From: Flavobacteriales bacterium
GTDB lineage: Bacteria; Bacteroidota; Bacteroidia; CAIKAF01
Reading direction: 5' to 3'
NCBI GenBank assembly: GCA_026418175.1
Contig: JAOABX010000021.1
Location: 1 to 47,578, forward strand
DNA length: 47,578 nucleotides
Of this stretch, positions 33,577-43,900 are shown piece after piece. The notes under the pieces were generated by a model. That model saw only the letters and a program-made list of their open reading frames with translations, had not been told where the DNA came from and made no database searches. Each line of letters begins with the position of its first letter. Positions within the stretch are counted from its first letter, which is position 1. The translations under genes and the position numbers were made by a program.

Positions 33577-34593
33577 ATGAAAAAATTTTACCTAATCGGT
33601 TTAGTAACGCTTTTTTTATTTATTTTAGAATATTCCTGCAGTAATAAACCTCAAGCTCCTGATGTAAAACACATCAGTGATGAAGTTATTATCAAACGAT
33701 TTGATGTTGATTTATTTTCTATATCTTCTGACAATATCCTGTGGAATGAACTTGTAGAACTACGAAAAAAATATGGTGAGTTTTACGATTTATATATGGA
33801 AAAAATTGCAAATCTCACCCGGGCCGATGATAGTACTGGAATGAACTATATCCATGATTTTTTAAATGATCCGGATATGAAAGCCATTTATTCAGAAACA
33901 CAAAAAGTTTTTGGCAACTTTTCACCACATGAAAAAAAACTTCGCAAAGCAGTACAATTTTACCGATATTATTTTCCAGAAAGATACATACCACAAATTA
34001 TCACTTATTTTTTTGGTTTTAATTATGCAGTGGTAGCTACAGATAGTGCAGCTTGTATTGCATTAGATCAATACCTTGGAAAAGATTTTAAATATTACAA
34101 TCATTTGCCAGATTATATCCGAAATCGAAAAGAACCCGCTTATTTAGTAACTGATTTAATGAAAGGATGGGCAATGACTGAGTTTGAGCGTAATGAGCCA
34201 CGGGTAGATTTGCTTGATGAAATGATATTTCAGGGAAAAGTGATGTACTTTTTAGAACACATACTACCCTTTGAACCCGATACTATATTGATGGGATATT
34301 CTAAAAAACAACTCAATTTCTGTAAAGAAAATGAATGGAACATTTGGAGTTATTTCATAGAAAACAAATTACTTTACTCTAAAAATTATACCGACATTAG
34401 TAAATACACCGGCGAAGCACCTTTTAGTGCTGGCATGCCTAGAGAAACGCCAGGAAGAACAGGAATTTGGACAGGATGGCAAATTGTAAAAGCGTATGCT
34501 AAAAACAATAAAAATGCTACAATTCAAGATATCATGAATGAACATGATTACAAAAAAATTCTTAATAAATCTAACTATAAACCCAAGCGATAA
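33577..34593 (+). CDS. gldB: Gliding motility lipoprotein GldB
   Basis: 338 residues from the ATG at 33577; the ATG at 33556 is too near the promoter box. The signal peptide ends at Cys21 (LEYSCSNK), fitting a lipoprotein. GldB features include IIKRFDVDLFS, AVQFYRYYFPERYIPQIITYFFGFNYAV, IALDQYLGKDFKYY and the C-terminal PRETPGRTGIWTGWQIVKAY. GldB is required for gliding and T9SS function; its fold suggests a zincin-like, peptidase-related domain, but no activity is proven as far as I know. gldC follows after three bases, the same pairing as in Flavobacterium. Confidence 0.93.
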   Translation: MKKFYLIGLVTLFLFILEYSCSNKPQAPDVKHISDEVIIKRFDVDLFSISSDNILWNELVELRKKYGEFYDLYMEKIANLTRADDSTGMNYIHDFLNDPDMKAIYSETQKVFGNFSPHEKKLRKAVQFYRYYFPERYIPQIITYFFGFNYAVVATDSAACIALDQYLGKDFKYYNHLPDYIRNRKEPAYLVTDLMKGWAMTEFERNEPRVDLLDEMIFQGKVMYFLEHILPFEPDTILMGYSKKQLNFCKENEWNIWSYFIENKLLYSKNYTDISKYTGEAPFSAGMPRETPGRTGIWTGWQIVKAYAKNNKNATIQDIMNEHDYKKILNKSNYKPKR

Positions 34594-34596
34594 AAC

Positions 34597-34941
34597 ATGA
34601 ATGACGAGATTGTAAAACATTCAAAAATAGATATACAGGTAGGCCTGGATGCAAACAAAAATCCTGTACACATCTCATGGATAGCCTCCGATAGCGGTAT
34701 GGATAAACCACGGGAAGTAAAAGCCTTTATGCTAAGCTTATGGGATAAAAAAGAAAATAATTCGATGCGATTGGATCTTTGGAACAAAGAAATGATGGTG
34801 GATGAAATGCATACCTTTATGTATCAATCCTTAGTATCCATGGCAGAACTTTTACTACGCAGTACCGGTGATGAAGAGCTAAGCGAAGACATGAAAGACT
34901 TTGCAGCATATTTTGCTCGAAAAGCAGGACTTGTTTCTTAG
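34597..34941 (+). CDS. gldC: Gliding motility protein GldC
   Basis: 114 residues, no signal peptide, so probably cytoplasmic. Family features are KIDIQVGLDANKNPVHISW, MWDKKE-like LWDKKENNSMRLDLW and MVDEMHTFMYQSL. In Flavobacterium GldC is not strictly essential but improves gliding. It follows gldB by three bases. Its stop overlaps the stop of the convergent sorting-domain gene by four bases, with no room for a terminator between them. Confidence 0.93.
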   Translation: MNDEIVKHSKIDIQVGLDANKNPVHISWIASDSGMDKPREVKAFMLSLWDKKENNSMRLDLWNKEMMVDEMHTFMYQSLVSMAELLLRSTGDEELSEDMKDFAAYFARKAGLVS

Positions 34942-36665
34942 TAAAATACGGTAACGGTGCCTCCGTATTCAATTTCTTCTCCGTTGAGTAATTTTATTTT
35001 GAGAACTACAAAATATGTTCCTTCTACAGCCATGGAACCTGTAGTGGTAACTCCATCCCAACTTACCTGTGGTTTGTTGGTTTCAAATACTTTATGGCCC
35101 CAACGATTAAAAATAGCACAATTATAAATATCGAAATTTGTTCCTGAAATTTCAAATAAATCGTTTTGCCCATCACCATTGGGTGAAAACACATTTGGAA
35201 TATGAATTCCATTAATAATAGTTATAGTGGTATATGCCGTATCATTACATCCTTCGGCAGTTTGAATAACCAACATTACATCATATGAGCCTTCCGCATT
35301 GTAAATATGTTGTGGATTACTTAATGTTGAATTGAATCCATCTCCAAAATTCCAAAGCCAGGTATTTGCATTGGTACTAGAATCTGTAAAAACGATAGGA
35401 ATACTCCCCAATGCTGTAGTTGGAGTAGCAGAAAATGCTGCAATAGGCTGTGGATTTACTGTAACAGATAACACACCCGGCCAGGAAGAACAACCAATCG
35501 CAGAGGTTTGAACCACTGAAATTGTATCCTGCGTTCCTCCAGCTCCCCACTGAATGGTTTCTTGTGTACCATTGGCTCCGGTAGTAATTGTACCGCCTGA
35601 AGTAACACCCCAGGCATAGGTTCCACCCGGATGTGGATTGGTAAGCTGGTAGGTTTCTGTGCTACCACCACATACCGGATTTAGCCCGGCTATAATGGGC
35701 TTTGCAGGACGTACTTTGCTAAGAATATAAGGCTCAGCAGACCAGCCAGCCCAACTGTTTTTTATGTTATAGTTTAATGGATTAGCACTAGTATTGGCAG
35801 TTACCGGACTCATATCTCGCCAAAGTGGAACAAGTTGATCCCAGTAAGAAATTCCATCCCATGCACCATCGGCAGCAGGATCATAAAAAATCGCCACATC
35901 GGCATTGGTTGAACCATTAACACGATTCATCAAATGATAAAACAATGGATTTAATTCACACACATTCGAATCAGTAAAACTGCGGTTGTAGCCGTCTATG
36001 CCAGCTTCATTATTCGCTAATCGAACAGCAATTTGAAGCGGGTTGGGCGCATCTGGAGTTATTTCTACCGGGCGATAACGTAATGTCCCTACACTTGATC
36101 CGGTTGGAAACAAATAGGTTCCGCTACTCATCATAAAGCGGCTTAAACGTCCCTGGCCTAAACTGCTAACAAAGCCAGTAGTTCGAGTTATTGCCCCCAA
36201 ACTGGGATTATCTACATACATATACCAGAAATCCGTAGCAAGCTCTCGGTCATTAAGGTTCAAAAAACGTGCACACCGAGCATCCAGCGTCTGTCGCTTA
36301 ATACCCGTGTTTGTTAAGGTTAGGTCATAAAAATTAGAGATTGAATCTCCCGTTATTAATTGATTATCACCTTCCAAAATTACTTCACTGGTATCTGATA
36401 CAAATACGCCATTATTTATCCAGTGTAATCCTACCCGATAGGTGCCGTTTCCATTTGTAAATGCATTATTAATATATGAGGAATCAATGGTGGTTGTACC
36501 ATGATTAGTAAATATACCATTATTGGCCGTTTCCTTAGACCCTTTTACTCTAATAATCGAATTATAATCAGCAAATACTACAGCTCCATTCGTGTACCAC
36601 AACGGCTGCTGGGCTGAAATTAACGTTGAAACAAAACAAGCGATTATTACAAACCAACGTAGCAT
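34938..36665 (-). CDS. Secreted PKD-domain protein with gliding-motility-type C-terminal sorting domain
   Basis: 575 residues. Signal peptide 1-19 (ending ISAQQ). The N-terminal half (about 20-315) is beta-rich with short repeated units such as NGIFTNHGTTTIDSSYI and is not a family that I recognise. An Ig-like region follows at about 318-405, then a PKD domain at about 407-485 (WLWNFGDGFNSTLSNPQHIY). The type B T9SS sorting domain (CHU_C type) occupies about 486-575: IPNVFSPNGDGQNDLF, IFNRWGHKVFET, WDG. It is therefore a predicted T9SS substrate, exported or surface-held. Function is unknown; the gldBC neighbour may be coincidental. Confidence 0.88.
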   Translation of the reverse strand: MLRWFVIIACFVSTLISAQQPLWYTNGAVVFADYNSIIRVKGSKETANNGIFTNHGTTTIDSSYINNAFTNGNGTYRVGLHWINNGVFVSDTSEVILEGDNQLITGDSISNFYDLTLTNTGIKRQTLDARCARFLNLNDRELATDFWYMYVDNPSLGAITRTTGFVSSLGQGRLSRFMMSSGTYLFPTGSSVGTLRYRPVEITPDAPNPLQIAVRLANNEAGIDGYNRSFTDSNVCELNPLFYHLMNRVNGSTNADVAIFYDPAADGAWDGISYWDQLVPLWRDMSPVTANTSANPLNYNIKNSWAGWSAEPYILSKVRPAKPIIAGLNPVCGGSTETYQLTNPHPGGTYAWGVTSGGTITTGANGTQETIQWGAGGTQDTISVVQTSAIGCSSWPGVLSVTVNPQPIAAFSATPTTALGSIPIVFTDSSTNANTWLWNFGDGFNSTLSNPQHIYNAEGSYDVMLVIQTAEGCNDTAYTTITIINGIHIPNVFSPNGDGQNDLFEISGTNFDIYNCAIFNRWGHKVFETNKPQVSWDGVTTTGSMAVEGTYFVVLKIKLLNGEEIEYGGTVTVFY

Positions 36666-36858
36666 AATTCAAAATAAACGAAAAAAATTGAAGCATGAAA
36701 TACCTTGTATTGATATTCATAAAAACATAAAGGCAAAACAACTACAATCTTTCTTTTTTATTTTAATTAATTAGAAATTACTGCTAATAAACATTTTACA
36801 TTCCGTTTAAAAATTTATTATAAAATTTAATAAGCATACAACATAATGAGTCTTCTGC

Positions 36859-37908
36859 CTATGATCTTTTTAATGCAAATTTCGCTTTTACAGGCTGGTG
36901 GTCAGAATGCGTAAAACCCAAATCGATTACTTCAACAGAAATAGGGATAATATTGGGCGAAACCAAAAAGTAATCAATCACTACAGTTTCAGTTTTACCA
37001 GGAATGTAAGGGATATTTAATTTTCGATTAGTAGGATTCGATATATCATAAACCCAGGTCCATCCCGCTTCGGGAAAATCTTTTTCAACATTTATACTCA
37101 CAACGCCATCAGCGCCAGTTAGATCAGGATGATAATCCGGAGGAAATTGATTCCAGTCTCCTCCCACAACTACATAGTTCCCTCTAGCATATTCGTTCAG
37201 CAAAAATTTTCGAAGCGTATCCATTTGTTGTTTTTTCACTGTTCCATCATCGTAAGCACTTAGGTGTTGATTCACAACTACCAGTTCTTTTCCATCACCG
37301 GCAGGATAACGAAACACCATAAAACAGCGCTTCAACATAAATAACCCCATTGGCCATGAAGCATCAGGAGCTAATGCATATCGCACGGCGGAAGACGGTT
37401 GAAATAAAGACAAGGTCATTAATCCAGCTTCGGCTTTACCATATGGGTTAGATAAGGGTTGGGGAATAAATTTCGATTTGTAATTATATGCGAAAGCATA
37501 TGCATAACCAGGTAATTGAGAAGCAATCATGTAATATTGATCTTGAAAATAGCTACGCTTTGAATTTCTGTCAACTTCCTGAAGTAAAATAAAATCAAAC
37601 CCATTAAATCCGCTCAGTGTATTTAATACACCATCTAAATATTTTTGATATTCTATTTTAGATGGCCTTACTCCTTTTCCTCCATCAAAGAAAAAATCTT
37701 GTTCTTTGCCCAAACCGCAATATCCAATGTTCCAGGTTACAAACTGAAGTGTATCCGGAATAGGCAATAAAAGCCCATTTTCCTGCATACGTATAGCCTC
37801 CACCAATGCCGGTCGATAATCAGTTAATGTTAAATATGCCAGTAAAACAACAATTCCCAATATAGGAACAAATACAATTATCAATACCCATTTTACTATC
37901 TTTTTCAT
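36859..37908 (-). CDS. Endonuclease/exonuclease/phosphatase (EEP) family protein
   Basis: 349 residues with an N-terminal membrane anchor (about 5-27). The EEP fold is marked by QFVTWNIGYCGLG, LLQEVDRNS (catalytic metal-binding Glu), VVNQHLSAY, VVGGDWNQFPPD (Asp/Asn pair) and the C-terminal HSDHQPVKAKF with the catalytic His. All expected active-site residues seem present. The family covers DNases, sphingomyelinases and phosphatases; the anchored form here suggests a periplasmic phosphodiesterase or phosphatase, but the substrate cannot be inferred. Confidence 0.88.
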   Translation of the reverse strand: MKKIVKWVLIIVFVPILGIVVLLAYLTLTDYRPALVEAIRMQENGLLLPIPDTLQFVTWNIGYCGLGKEQDFFFDGGKGVRPSKIEYQKYLDGVLNTLSGFNGFDFILLQEVDRNSKRSYFQDQYYMIASQLPGYAYAFAYNYKSKFIPQPLSNPYGKAEAGLMTLSLFQPSSAVRYALAPDASWPMGLFMLKRCFMVFRYPAGDGKELVVVNQHLSAYDDGTVKKQQMDTLRKFLLNEYARGNYVVVGGDWNQFPPDYHPDLTGADGVVSINVEKDFPEAGWTWVYDISNPTNRKLNIPYIPGKTETVVIDYFLVSPNIIPISVEVIDLGFTHSDHQPVKAKFALKRS

Positions 37909-37923
37909 ACATCAGGGTTTAAA

Positions 37924-37931
37924 CAAAGATA
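37924..37931 (-). promoter_or_regulatory. -7 promoter box of the EEP-family gene
   Basis: Minus-strand TATCTTTG, exact TAnnTTTG, 15 bases before the ATG at 37908. Confidence 0.6.
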
Positions 37932-37993
37932 TAAAAAGTGGCAAGCTGTAAATATTATTTTAATTTTAAGATCAGAAATTAATGTAATCAATT

Positions 37994-38827
37994 ATGAAAG
38001 AAACTTTTCAATTAAATACACCCGATGGAATAACATTACAGGGGTATACTAGCAACACAGCCTCCAACCCCAACGCTGTAATTACTCTTATTCATGGAAT
38101 GGGAGAACATGCTTTGCGGTACGAACATGTAGCTAATTTTTTTAATCAACATAACATTGCCTTAGTAAGCATGGATCATCGCGGCCACGGACGCTCTACC
38201 GGCAAACGCGGACATACCCCCAACTACGATGCACTAATGCACGATGTAGAAATGCTACTTCAAAAAACCAATGAAATGTATGCTAACATTCCAATTATTT
38301 TATATGGACATAGCATGGGTGGTAACCTTGTTTTAAACTTTTTAATTCGAAAAAAACCCGCAGTAAAGGGAGCTATTGTAACAGCCCCTTATTTACGCCT
38401 GGCTTTTGAACCTCCTGCCTGGAAAGTAAAACTAGGTAAATTATCAGCAGGTATAATTCCATCACTGAGCCAACCTACCGGATTAGACACCAAAGCCATT
38501 TCAAGGGATCCGGAGGTAGTAAGCAAGTACGAAAAAGATCCACTGGTGCATGATAAAATTACCTCTGCATTTTTTGTTAATGTTCATTTTGCTGGACCTT
38601 ATGCCATTGAACATGCAAAAGAAATTGAGATCCCTTTATTGCTAATGCATGGAACTGCCGACCGATTAACCTCGGTAGAAGGCACAAAAGAATTTGCTGC
38701 CCATGCAGGTAAAAATGTAGAATTAAAAATCTGGGAAGGTTTTTACCATGAATTGCATAATGAACCGGAAAAAATCGAAGTATTGGAGTATGAAATCAAT
38801 TGGTTGAAGAAGCTGGGAATACTTTAA
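37994..38827 (+). CDS. Alpha/beta hydrolase, monoacylglycerol lipase-like
   Basis: 277 residues without signal peptide. The oxyanion-region HGMGEH, DHRGHGRSTG, the nucleophile elbow GHSMGG, the acid in LLMHGTADRLTS and the catalytic His in YHELHNEPE give a full Ser-Asp-His triad in the order of the serine aminopeptidase S33 / lysophospholipase group. Probable substrates are monoacylglycerols or lysophospholipids, inferred from family only. It is a single-gene unit; two hairpins follow it. Confidence 0.92.
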   Translation: MKETFQLNTPDGITLQGYTSNTASNPNAVITLIHGMGEHALRYEHVANFFNQHNIALVSMDHRGHGRSTGKRGHTPNYDALMHDVEMLLQKTNEMYANIPIILYGHSMGGNLVLNFLIRKKPAVKGAIVTAPYLRLAFEPPAWKVKLGKLSAGIIPSLSQPTGLDTKAISRDPEVVSKYEKDPLVHDKITSAFFVNVHFAGPYAIEHAKEIEIPLLLMHGTADRLTSVEGTKEFAAHAGKNVELKIWEGFYHELHNEPEKIEVLEYEINWLKKLGIL

Positions 38828-38834
38828 AAATAAA

Positions 38835-38872
38835 AATGCGGAATAACCGGGGGATGTGGTTGATTCCGCATT
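38835..38872 (+). terminator. Hairpin behind the lipase-like gene
   Basis: AATGCGGAAT (38835-38844) pairs with ATTCCGCATT (38863-38872), extended by AACC/GGTT with one bulged G. A-run precedes; the T-run is weak. Likely terminator, seven bases after the stop. Confidence 0.7.
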
Positions 38873-38901
38873 CTCAGAACCCAAGTTTGAAAAGGAAGTA
38901 C

Positions 38902-38942
38902 TAACAATGTAACGCAAATAATCAGCATTTGTTACATTGTTA
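38902..38942 (-). terminator. Long hairpin behind the amidophosphoribosyltransferase gene
   Basis: Arms 38902-38919 and 38927-38942 pair over about 16 bp (TAACAATGTAAC with GTTACATTGTTA, then CAAAT with ATTTG), with two unpaired bases in the left arm. It is 24 bases after the stop of the minus-strand gene. No clear T-run, so it may act on mRNA stability instead. Confidence 0.6.
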
Positions 38943-38966
38943 TTGAATTTTTCTAAAAACTAATAT

Positions 38967-40868
38967 TTAATATGCTCGTTCATCCCTTCCTTCCATATAA
39001 TTTATGAACGATTTGTTAACTACACGATTGCCTCCCGGGGTTGGATAATTGCCGGTAAAATACCAATCGCCCCGATGATTCGGACAAGCCGCATGTAAAT
39101 TTTCAACGGATTGATAGATAATTTTTACTTCGGCCTTGATGTCGTTAGGCTTTAATAACTCTCCTATTTTATCTGATATTTCTTGATAGGTAAACGGCTC
39201 ATAAATTTTTTTCACCACATTTACACATTGTTCCAATGGCAAGGCAAGTTGTGCCTTGGCTTCAGCCAACACTTCCTGAGTTAAGTACCAGTTTCCACGC
39301 TCTATTAGCAATTCAATAGCCGCTCTAAAAGCTACAAAATCTTTAAGCTTGGCCATGTCTATTCCATAGCAATCCGGATAACGAATTTGAGGTGCAGATG
39401 AAACTATAATAATTTTTTTAGGCCCTAATCGGTCTAAAATTCTCAAGATACTTTTCTTTAGAGTAGTACCTCGAACGATGGAATCATCAATAAGCACAAT
39501 GGTATCTACTCCCTTTCTAACAGTTTCGTATGTAATATCATAAACATGTTGTACCAAATCGTCGCGATGGTTATCATCTGTAATAAAAGTTCGCAGCTTG
39601 GCATCTTTTATGGCTAATTTTTCAACCCTTGGACGAAATGATAGAATCGTTTCAAGTTTTTCTGCAGTAATATCGTTTCCTAAAGCAAGTATTTTTTCTT
39701 TTTTTGTTTTAGTTAAATAATCTTCCATTCCTTTCACCATGCCATAAAAAGCTACTTCGGCTGTATTAGGAATGAATGAAAATACCGTATTTTCAAGGTC
39801 ATAATTAATTTCTTTCAGTACATCATCACATATCAAACGGCCAAGCTCTTTGCGTTCGCGGTATATTTCAGCATCACTGCCTCGTGAAAAATAGATTCTT
39901 TCAAAGGAACATGGTTTATGTTCCTGGGGTGGAAGTATTTCTTCCTCGTTAACTTGTCCATTTTTTTTAATTATCACTGCATAACCGGGCTTAACTTCTT
40001 GAATTTGAGAAAAATCAACATTAAAAGCAGTTTGAATAATCGGACGTTCAGAACAAACCACCACAATTTCATCGTCATGATACCAGTATGCCGGGCGAAT
40101 ACCTGAAGGATCTCGAACAACAAAACTATCGCCATGCCCAATCAGCCCTCCAATTACATATCCTCCATCAAACTTTTTAAAGGCTCGCTGGAGTATTTTT
40201 TTTACATCTAGATTTTGAGCAATCAAAGGAGATATTTCTTTTTTAGTGTATCCTGCTTCTTTGAATTTCCAATACAACTCCTCGTTTTCTTCGTCCAAAA
40301 AATGGCCTATACGCTCCATGATGGTAACTGTATCTGCCTTTTCTTTGGGATGTTGCCCCAGGTCAATTAAATTTTGGAACAATTCATCTACATTTGTAAG
40401 ATTAAAATTTCCGGCTACAATCAGGTTACGGCTTTGCCAATTATTCTGTCGTAAAAACGGATGACAGCTTTCAATGCCATATTTACCATAGGTACCATAA
40501 CGCAAATGGCCAATAAAAACCTCTCCGGTATAGGGCATATTCCGTTGAAGCCACTCTATATTTTCAAATTTCTCCTTGTCTTTTTCAATTAATTCCTGAA
40601 ATCGTTTATTTATTTTCTTAAATACATGCTGTATAGGCTGGCTTTTAATGGAACGCCTGCGGCTGATGTATCGGTTTCCAGGTTCTACGTTTAATTTAAT
40701 ATTTGCCAAACCGGCACCATCCTGCCCCCGGTTGTGCATTTTTTCCATTAAAAGGTACATTTTATTGATACCGTAAAGTGGCGTACCATATTTTTCTTTG
40801 TAGTAGGATAGCGGTTTGAGTAATCGGAGAACGGCAATGCCGCATTCGTGTTTAATAATTTCGCTCAT
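38967..40868 (-). CDS. purF: Amidophosphoribosyltransferase, long Bacteroidota type
   Basis: 633 residues, larger than classic PurF (about 470-510). It combines an N-terminal glutamine amidotransferase domain (Cys9 in HECGIAV, HNRGQDGAGLA, GHLRYGTYG) with a C-terminal phosphoribosyltransferase domain whose PRPP site VLIDDSIVRGTT lies near residue 456-468. It makes 5-phosphoribosylamine, the first purine intermediate and the substrate of PurD. The extra length is in inserts around 65-105 and 160-230 and at the C-terminus. Many Bacteroidota have both this long form and a short one, so this may be the second copy. Cys9 implies removal of an eight-residue leader to expose the nucleophile. Confidence 0.9.
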   Translation of the reverse strand: MSEIIKHECGIAVLRLLKPLSYYKEKYGTPLYGINKMYLLMEKMHNRGQDGAGLANIKLNVEPGNRYISRRRSIKSQPIQHVFKKINKRFQELIEKDKEKFENIEWLQRNMPYTGEVFIGHLRYGTYGKYGIESCHPFLRQNNWQSRNLIVAGNFNLTNVDELFQNLIDLGQHPKEKADTVTIMERIGHFLDEENEELYWKFKEAGYTKKEISPLIAQNLDVKKILQRAFKKFDGGYVIGGLIGHGDSFVVRDPSGIRPAYWYHDDEIVVVCSERPIIQTAFNVDFSQIQEVKPGYAVIIKKNGQVNEEEILPPQEHKPCSFERIYFSRGSDAEIYRERKELGRLICDDVLKEINYDLENTVFSFIPNTAEVAFYGMVKGMEDYLTKTKKEKILALGNDITAEKLETILSFRPRVEKLAIKDAKLRTFITDDNHRDDLVQHVYDITYETVRKGVDTIVLIDDSIVRGTTLKKSILRILDRLGPKKIIIVSSAPQIRYPDCYGIDMAKLKDFVAFRAAIELLIERGNWYLTQEVLAEAKAQLALPLEQCVNVVKKIYEPFTYQEISDKIGELLKPNDIKAEVKIIYQSVENLHAACPNHRGDWYFTGNYPTPGGNRVVNKSFINYMEGRDERAY

Positions 40869-40876
40869 AGCGATGC

Positions 40877-40884
40877 CAAAGATA
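40877..40884 (-). promoter_or_regulatory. -7 promoter box of the amidophosphoribosyltransferase gene
   Basis: Minus-strand TATCTTTG, exact TAnnTTTG, only eight bases before the ATG at 40868; TTG elements lie 16 and 22 bases upstream. The start codon itself is the loop of a 5-bp hairpin (TCGCT-ATG-AGCGA). Confidence 0.6.
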
Positions 40885-40989
40885 GCGAAAACTTACTGGC
40901 CAAATGCAACAAAAAACACACGAATACAGTCTTTAGAATAGCACTCTATCAAATGGAGATTTTTTATTAATTTTATGAGTTAAATCATC

Positions 40990-43900
40990 TTGGACTCTCT
41001 TGTGTTAAATCGAATATATATTTTGGTGATGCTCATCTTATTGCCTTTTGCTTTAAAAGCAGAAGGAGAAGAAAAGCATTTTCAATTTATTGAAAATAAG
41101 GGGCAATGGGAAAATGCATTTTTATACCGAGCATATATTCCGGGAGGGGAATTGTTTGTTGAAAAAAATGGGATTACCTATCATTTTTGGGACCAAGCAA
41201 AAATGAATTTGCTCACTTCTGCCATGCATGACCGGAAAGGTAATGAGCTTACCGATTTTCAAATCAAGCATCATGTAATTCGCGTAAAATTTTTGGGAGC
41301 CAATCCTGAAGTAATAAATATTTCTGAAAATCCCTTTTCGCATTACTATAATTTTTATTTAGGCAATGATGCCAGTCGTTGGAAAAGCCATGTGCAAGCA
41401 TATCGGAAAATTATCTTGCAAGAAATTTATCCTAACATTGATTTGGTAATTTATACTGCCAACAATCAATTAAAATATGACTGGAACGTTAGGCCCGGCG
41501 GAGACCCGAAAAAAATACAGATTGAATATGAGGGCGCTGATAATTTGTTATTAAAAAATGGAAGCCTGGAAGTAAAAACTTCTTTAGGATCTATCATTGA
41601 AGAACCACCGGTGGTTTATCAAAAAAAAGCATCAGGAATAAATTCTATTAAAACTAAATTTTTACTTAAAAAAAACAGGTTATGTTTTCAGCTTCAAGAA
41701 CCAATTGATCCCACCATTCCGTTGATTATTGACCCAGCTCTTATTTTCTCTACTTTTTCTGGATCGCTAACTGATAATTGGGGGTTTACAGCTACATATG
41801 ATAGTCAAGGAAACATGTATGGAGGAGGAATTGTACTAGCTGCTAACGCTTACCCAAACACCACAGGTTCTTATCAAGCAGCTTATGGAGGAGGACTTTA
41901 TGATGTTTTAATTGGTAAATACAGTGATAATGGTTCTACTTTACTATACTATACATATCTGGGAGGTTCACGTGCCGAAGCCCCATTCAGTTTAGTTTGT
42001 AATAATTCGGATGATTTGTATGTACTTGGTATTACTGGCAGTTCGAATTTTGCTATTTCATCTGGTGCTTATCAGTCAACTTTTCAGGGCGGGCCTTCTG
42101 CTGGTATTTTTGCATTGAACGGGAATGATTATCCGAATGGTTCAGATCTATTTGTAACTAAATTCAATGCTGCCGGCACCACACTTATCGGATCTACTTT
42201 TATTGGTGGAACTGACAATGACGGGATGAATACTAATTCAAGCCTTCGACATAACTATGCTGATGAATTTCGTGGAGAAATTATTGTAGATGCCAATGAC
42301 CGTTGTTATGTTGCTTCATCTACAAAATCTATTGATTTTCCTACCGTTAATGCTGCCCAAACCACCATGGCTGGTTCGCAGGATGCAGTAGTGTTCCGGT
42401 TATCATCCACTCTTACTAGCTTGCAATGGAGTACATTTTTAGGAGGTATGGGATACGAAGCCGGATATTCTTTAAAAGTAAACAATGCTGGAGAAGTATT
42501 TGTTACAGGCGGGACGAATAGCCCAAATTTTCCAACTACTCCTGGTGTAATCAGGCCCACATTTGGTGGAAATGTAGATGGATTTATTACTCGATATTCA
42601 TCCACAGGAACATTGCTTAGTTCCACCTATTTAGGTACCAGCGCCTATGATCAAAGTTATATATTGCAATTAGATGCAGCTCAAGATGTTTATGTAGTAG
42701 GGCAAACACGAGGAGCATACCCGATAGTTAGTAGCCCCTTAGGAACGGTTTATTCTAATCCCAATAGTGGTCAATTTATTCATAAACTAAATCCTTCACT
42801 TACTACAACAGTTTTCTCCACCGTATTTGGACGTGGTGTAGCTGGACAGATTGATATTGTACCCACTGCATTTTTAGTTGACGTATGCGATCATATTTAT
42901 GTTTCTGGATGGGGAGGCGCGGTAAATAATGGGGCTTCTGGCGGAAATACCACAGGTATGCCAATTACATCCAATGCATATCAAAGCTCTACTGATGGAA
43001 GCGACTTCTATTTTATTGTACTAAATAAAAATGCTACCGGATTGATTTATGCTTCATATTTTGGAGGCCCAATTTCAGCAGAGCATGTAGACGGTGGTAC
43101 CAGTAGATTTAACCCCGATGGAATTGTGTATCAAGCTGTATGTGCTGGCTGTGGAAGCAATGACGATTTTCCCACAACACCAGGCGCTTGGTCAAATACC
43201 AATAATTCGAATAACTGTAATATGGGTGTTTTTAAATTTGATGTATCAGAATTTACAGCCATCATAGATTTGATTACACCCAGCATAACGTGTGTAAATA
43301 ACACTGTGATTTTACAAAATGCAAGTACTGGTGGTTCAAGTTATTATTGGGATTTTGGAGATGGTTCAACGAGCACTTCTCCTACTGTAAATCATGTATA
43401 TACCAATCCAGGCACTTATCATGTTATGTTAATTGTTAGTGATCCCAATGCATGCTTGGTGAGTGATACCGCATTTATTACTGTTATTGTTCAGTCCCCG
43501 CCCACTGTTCAAATAGCACCGGTTAACCCATTGTGCCCTGGTCAAAGTGTTCAGTTATCCGCCATGGGAGGTTCAAGTTATACGTGGGCTGCCAACCCCT
43601 CATTAAGTGCAACGAACATACCTAATCCTATAGCAAGTCCAACCAGTACCACCACGTATACAGTTACCGTATCAAATAACTGCGGCACTTCAACAGGGTC
43701 TGTTACTGTTAATGTGATAAATTTTATTCCCACAATTTCTCCGAGTGATACTATTTGTATAGGTAATAGTATACAATTAAATGCTGGTGGTGGTATGAGT
43801 TATAGCTGGCAACCTATAACCGGCTTAAATAATCCCAATATTCCTAATCCAATCGCTTCACCCACTCAAACAACAACTTATACAGTATCAATCACCGATG

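Noticed and set aside
41122-42626. Minus-strand open frames inside the large secreted gene
   Set aside because: They are shadows of the plus-strand gene, whose domains are unambiguous.
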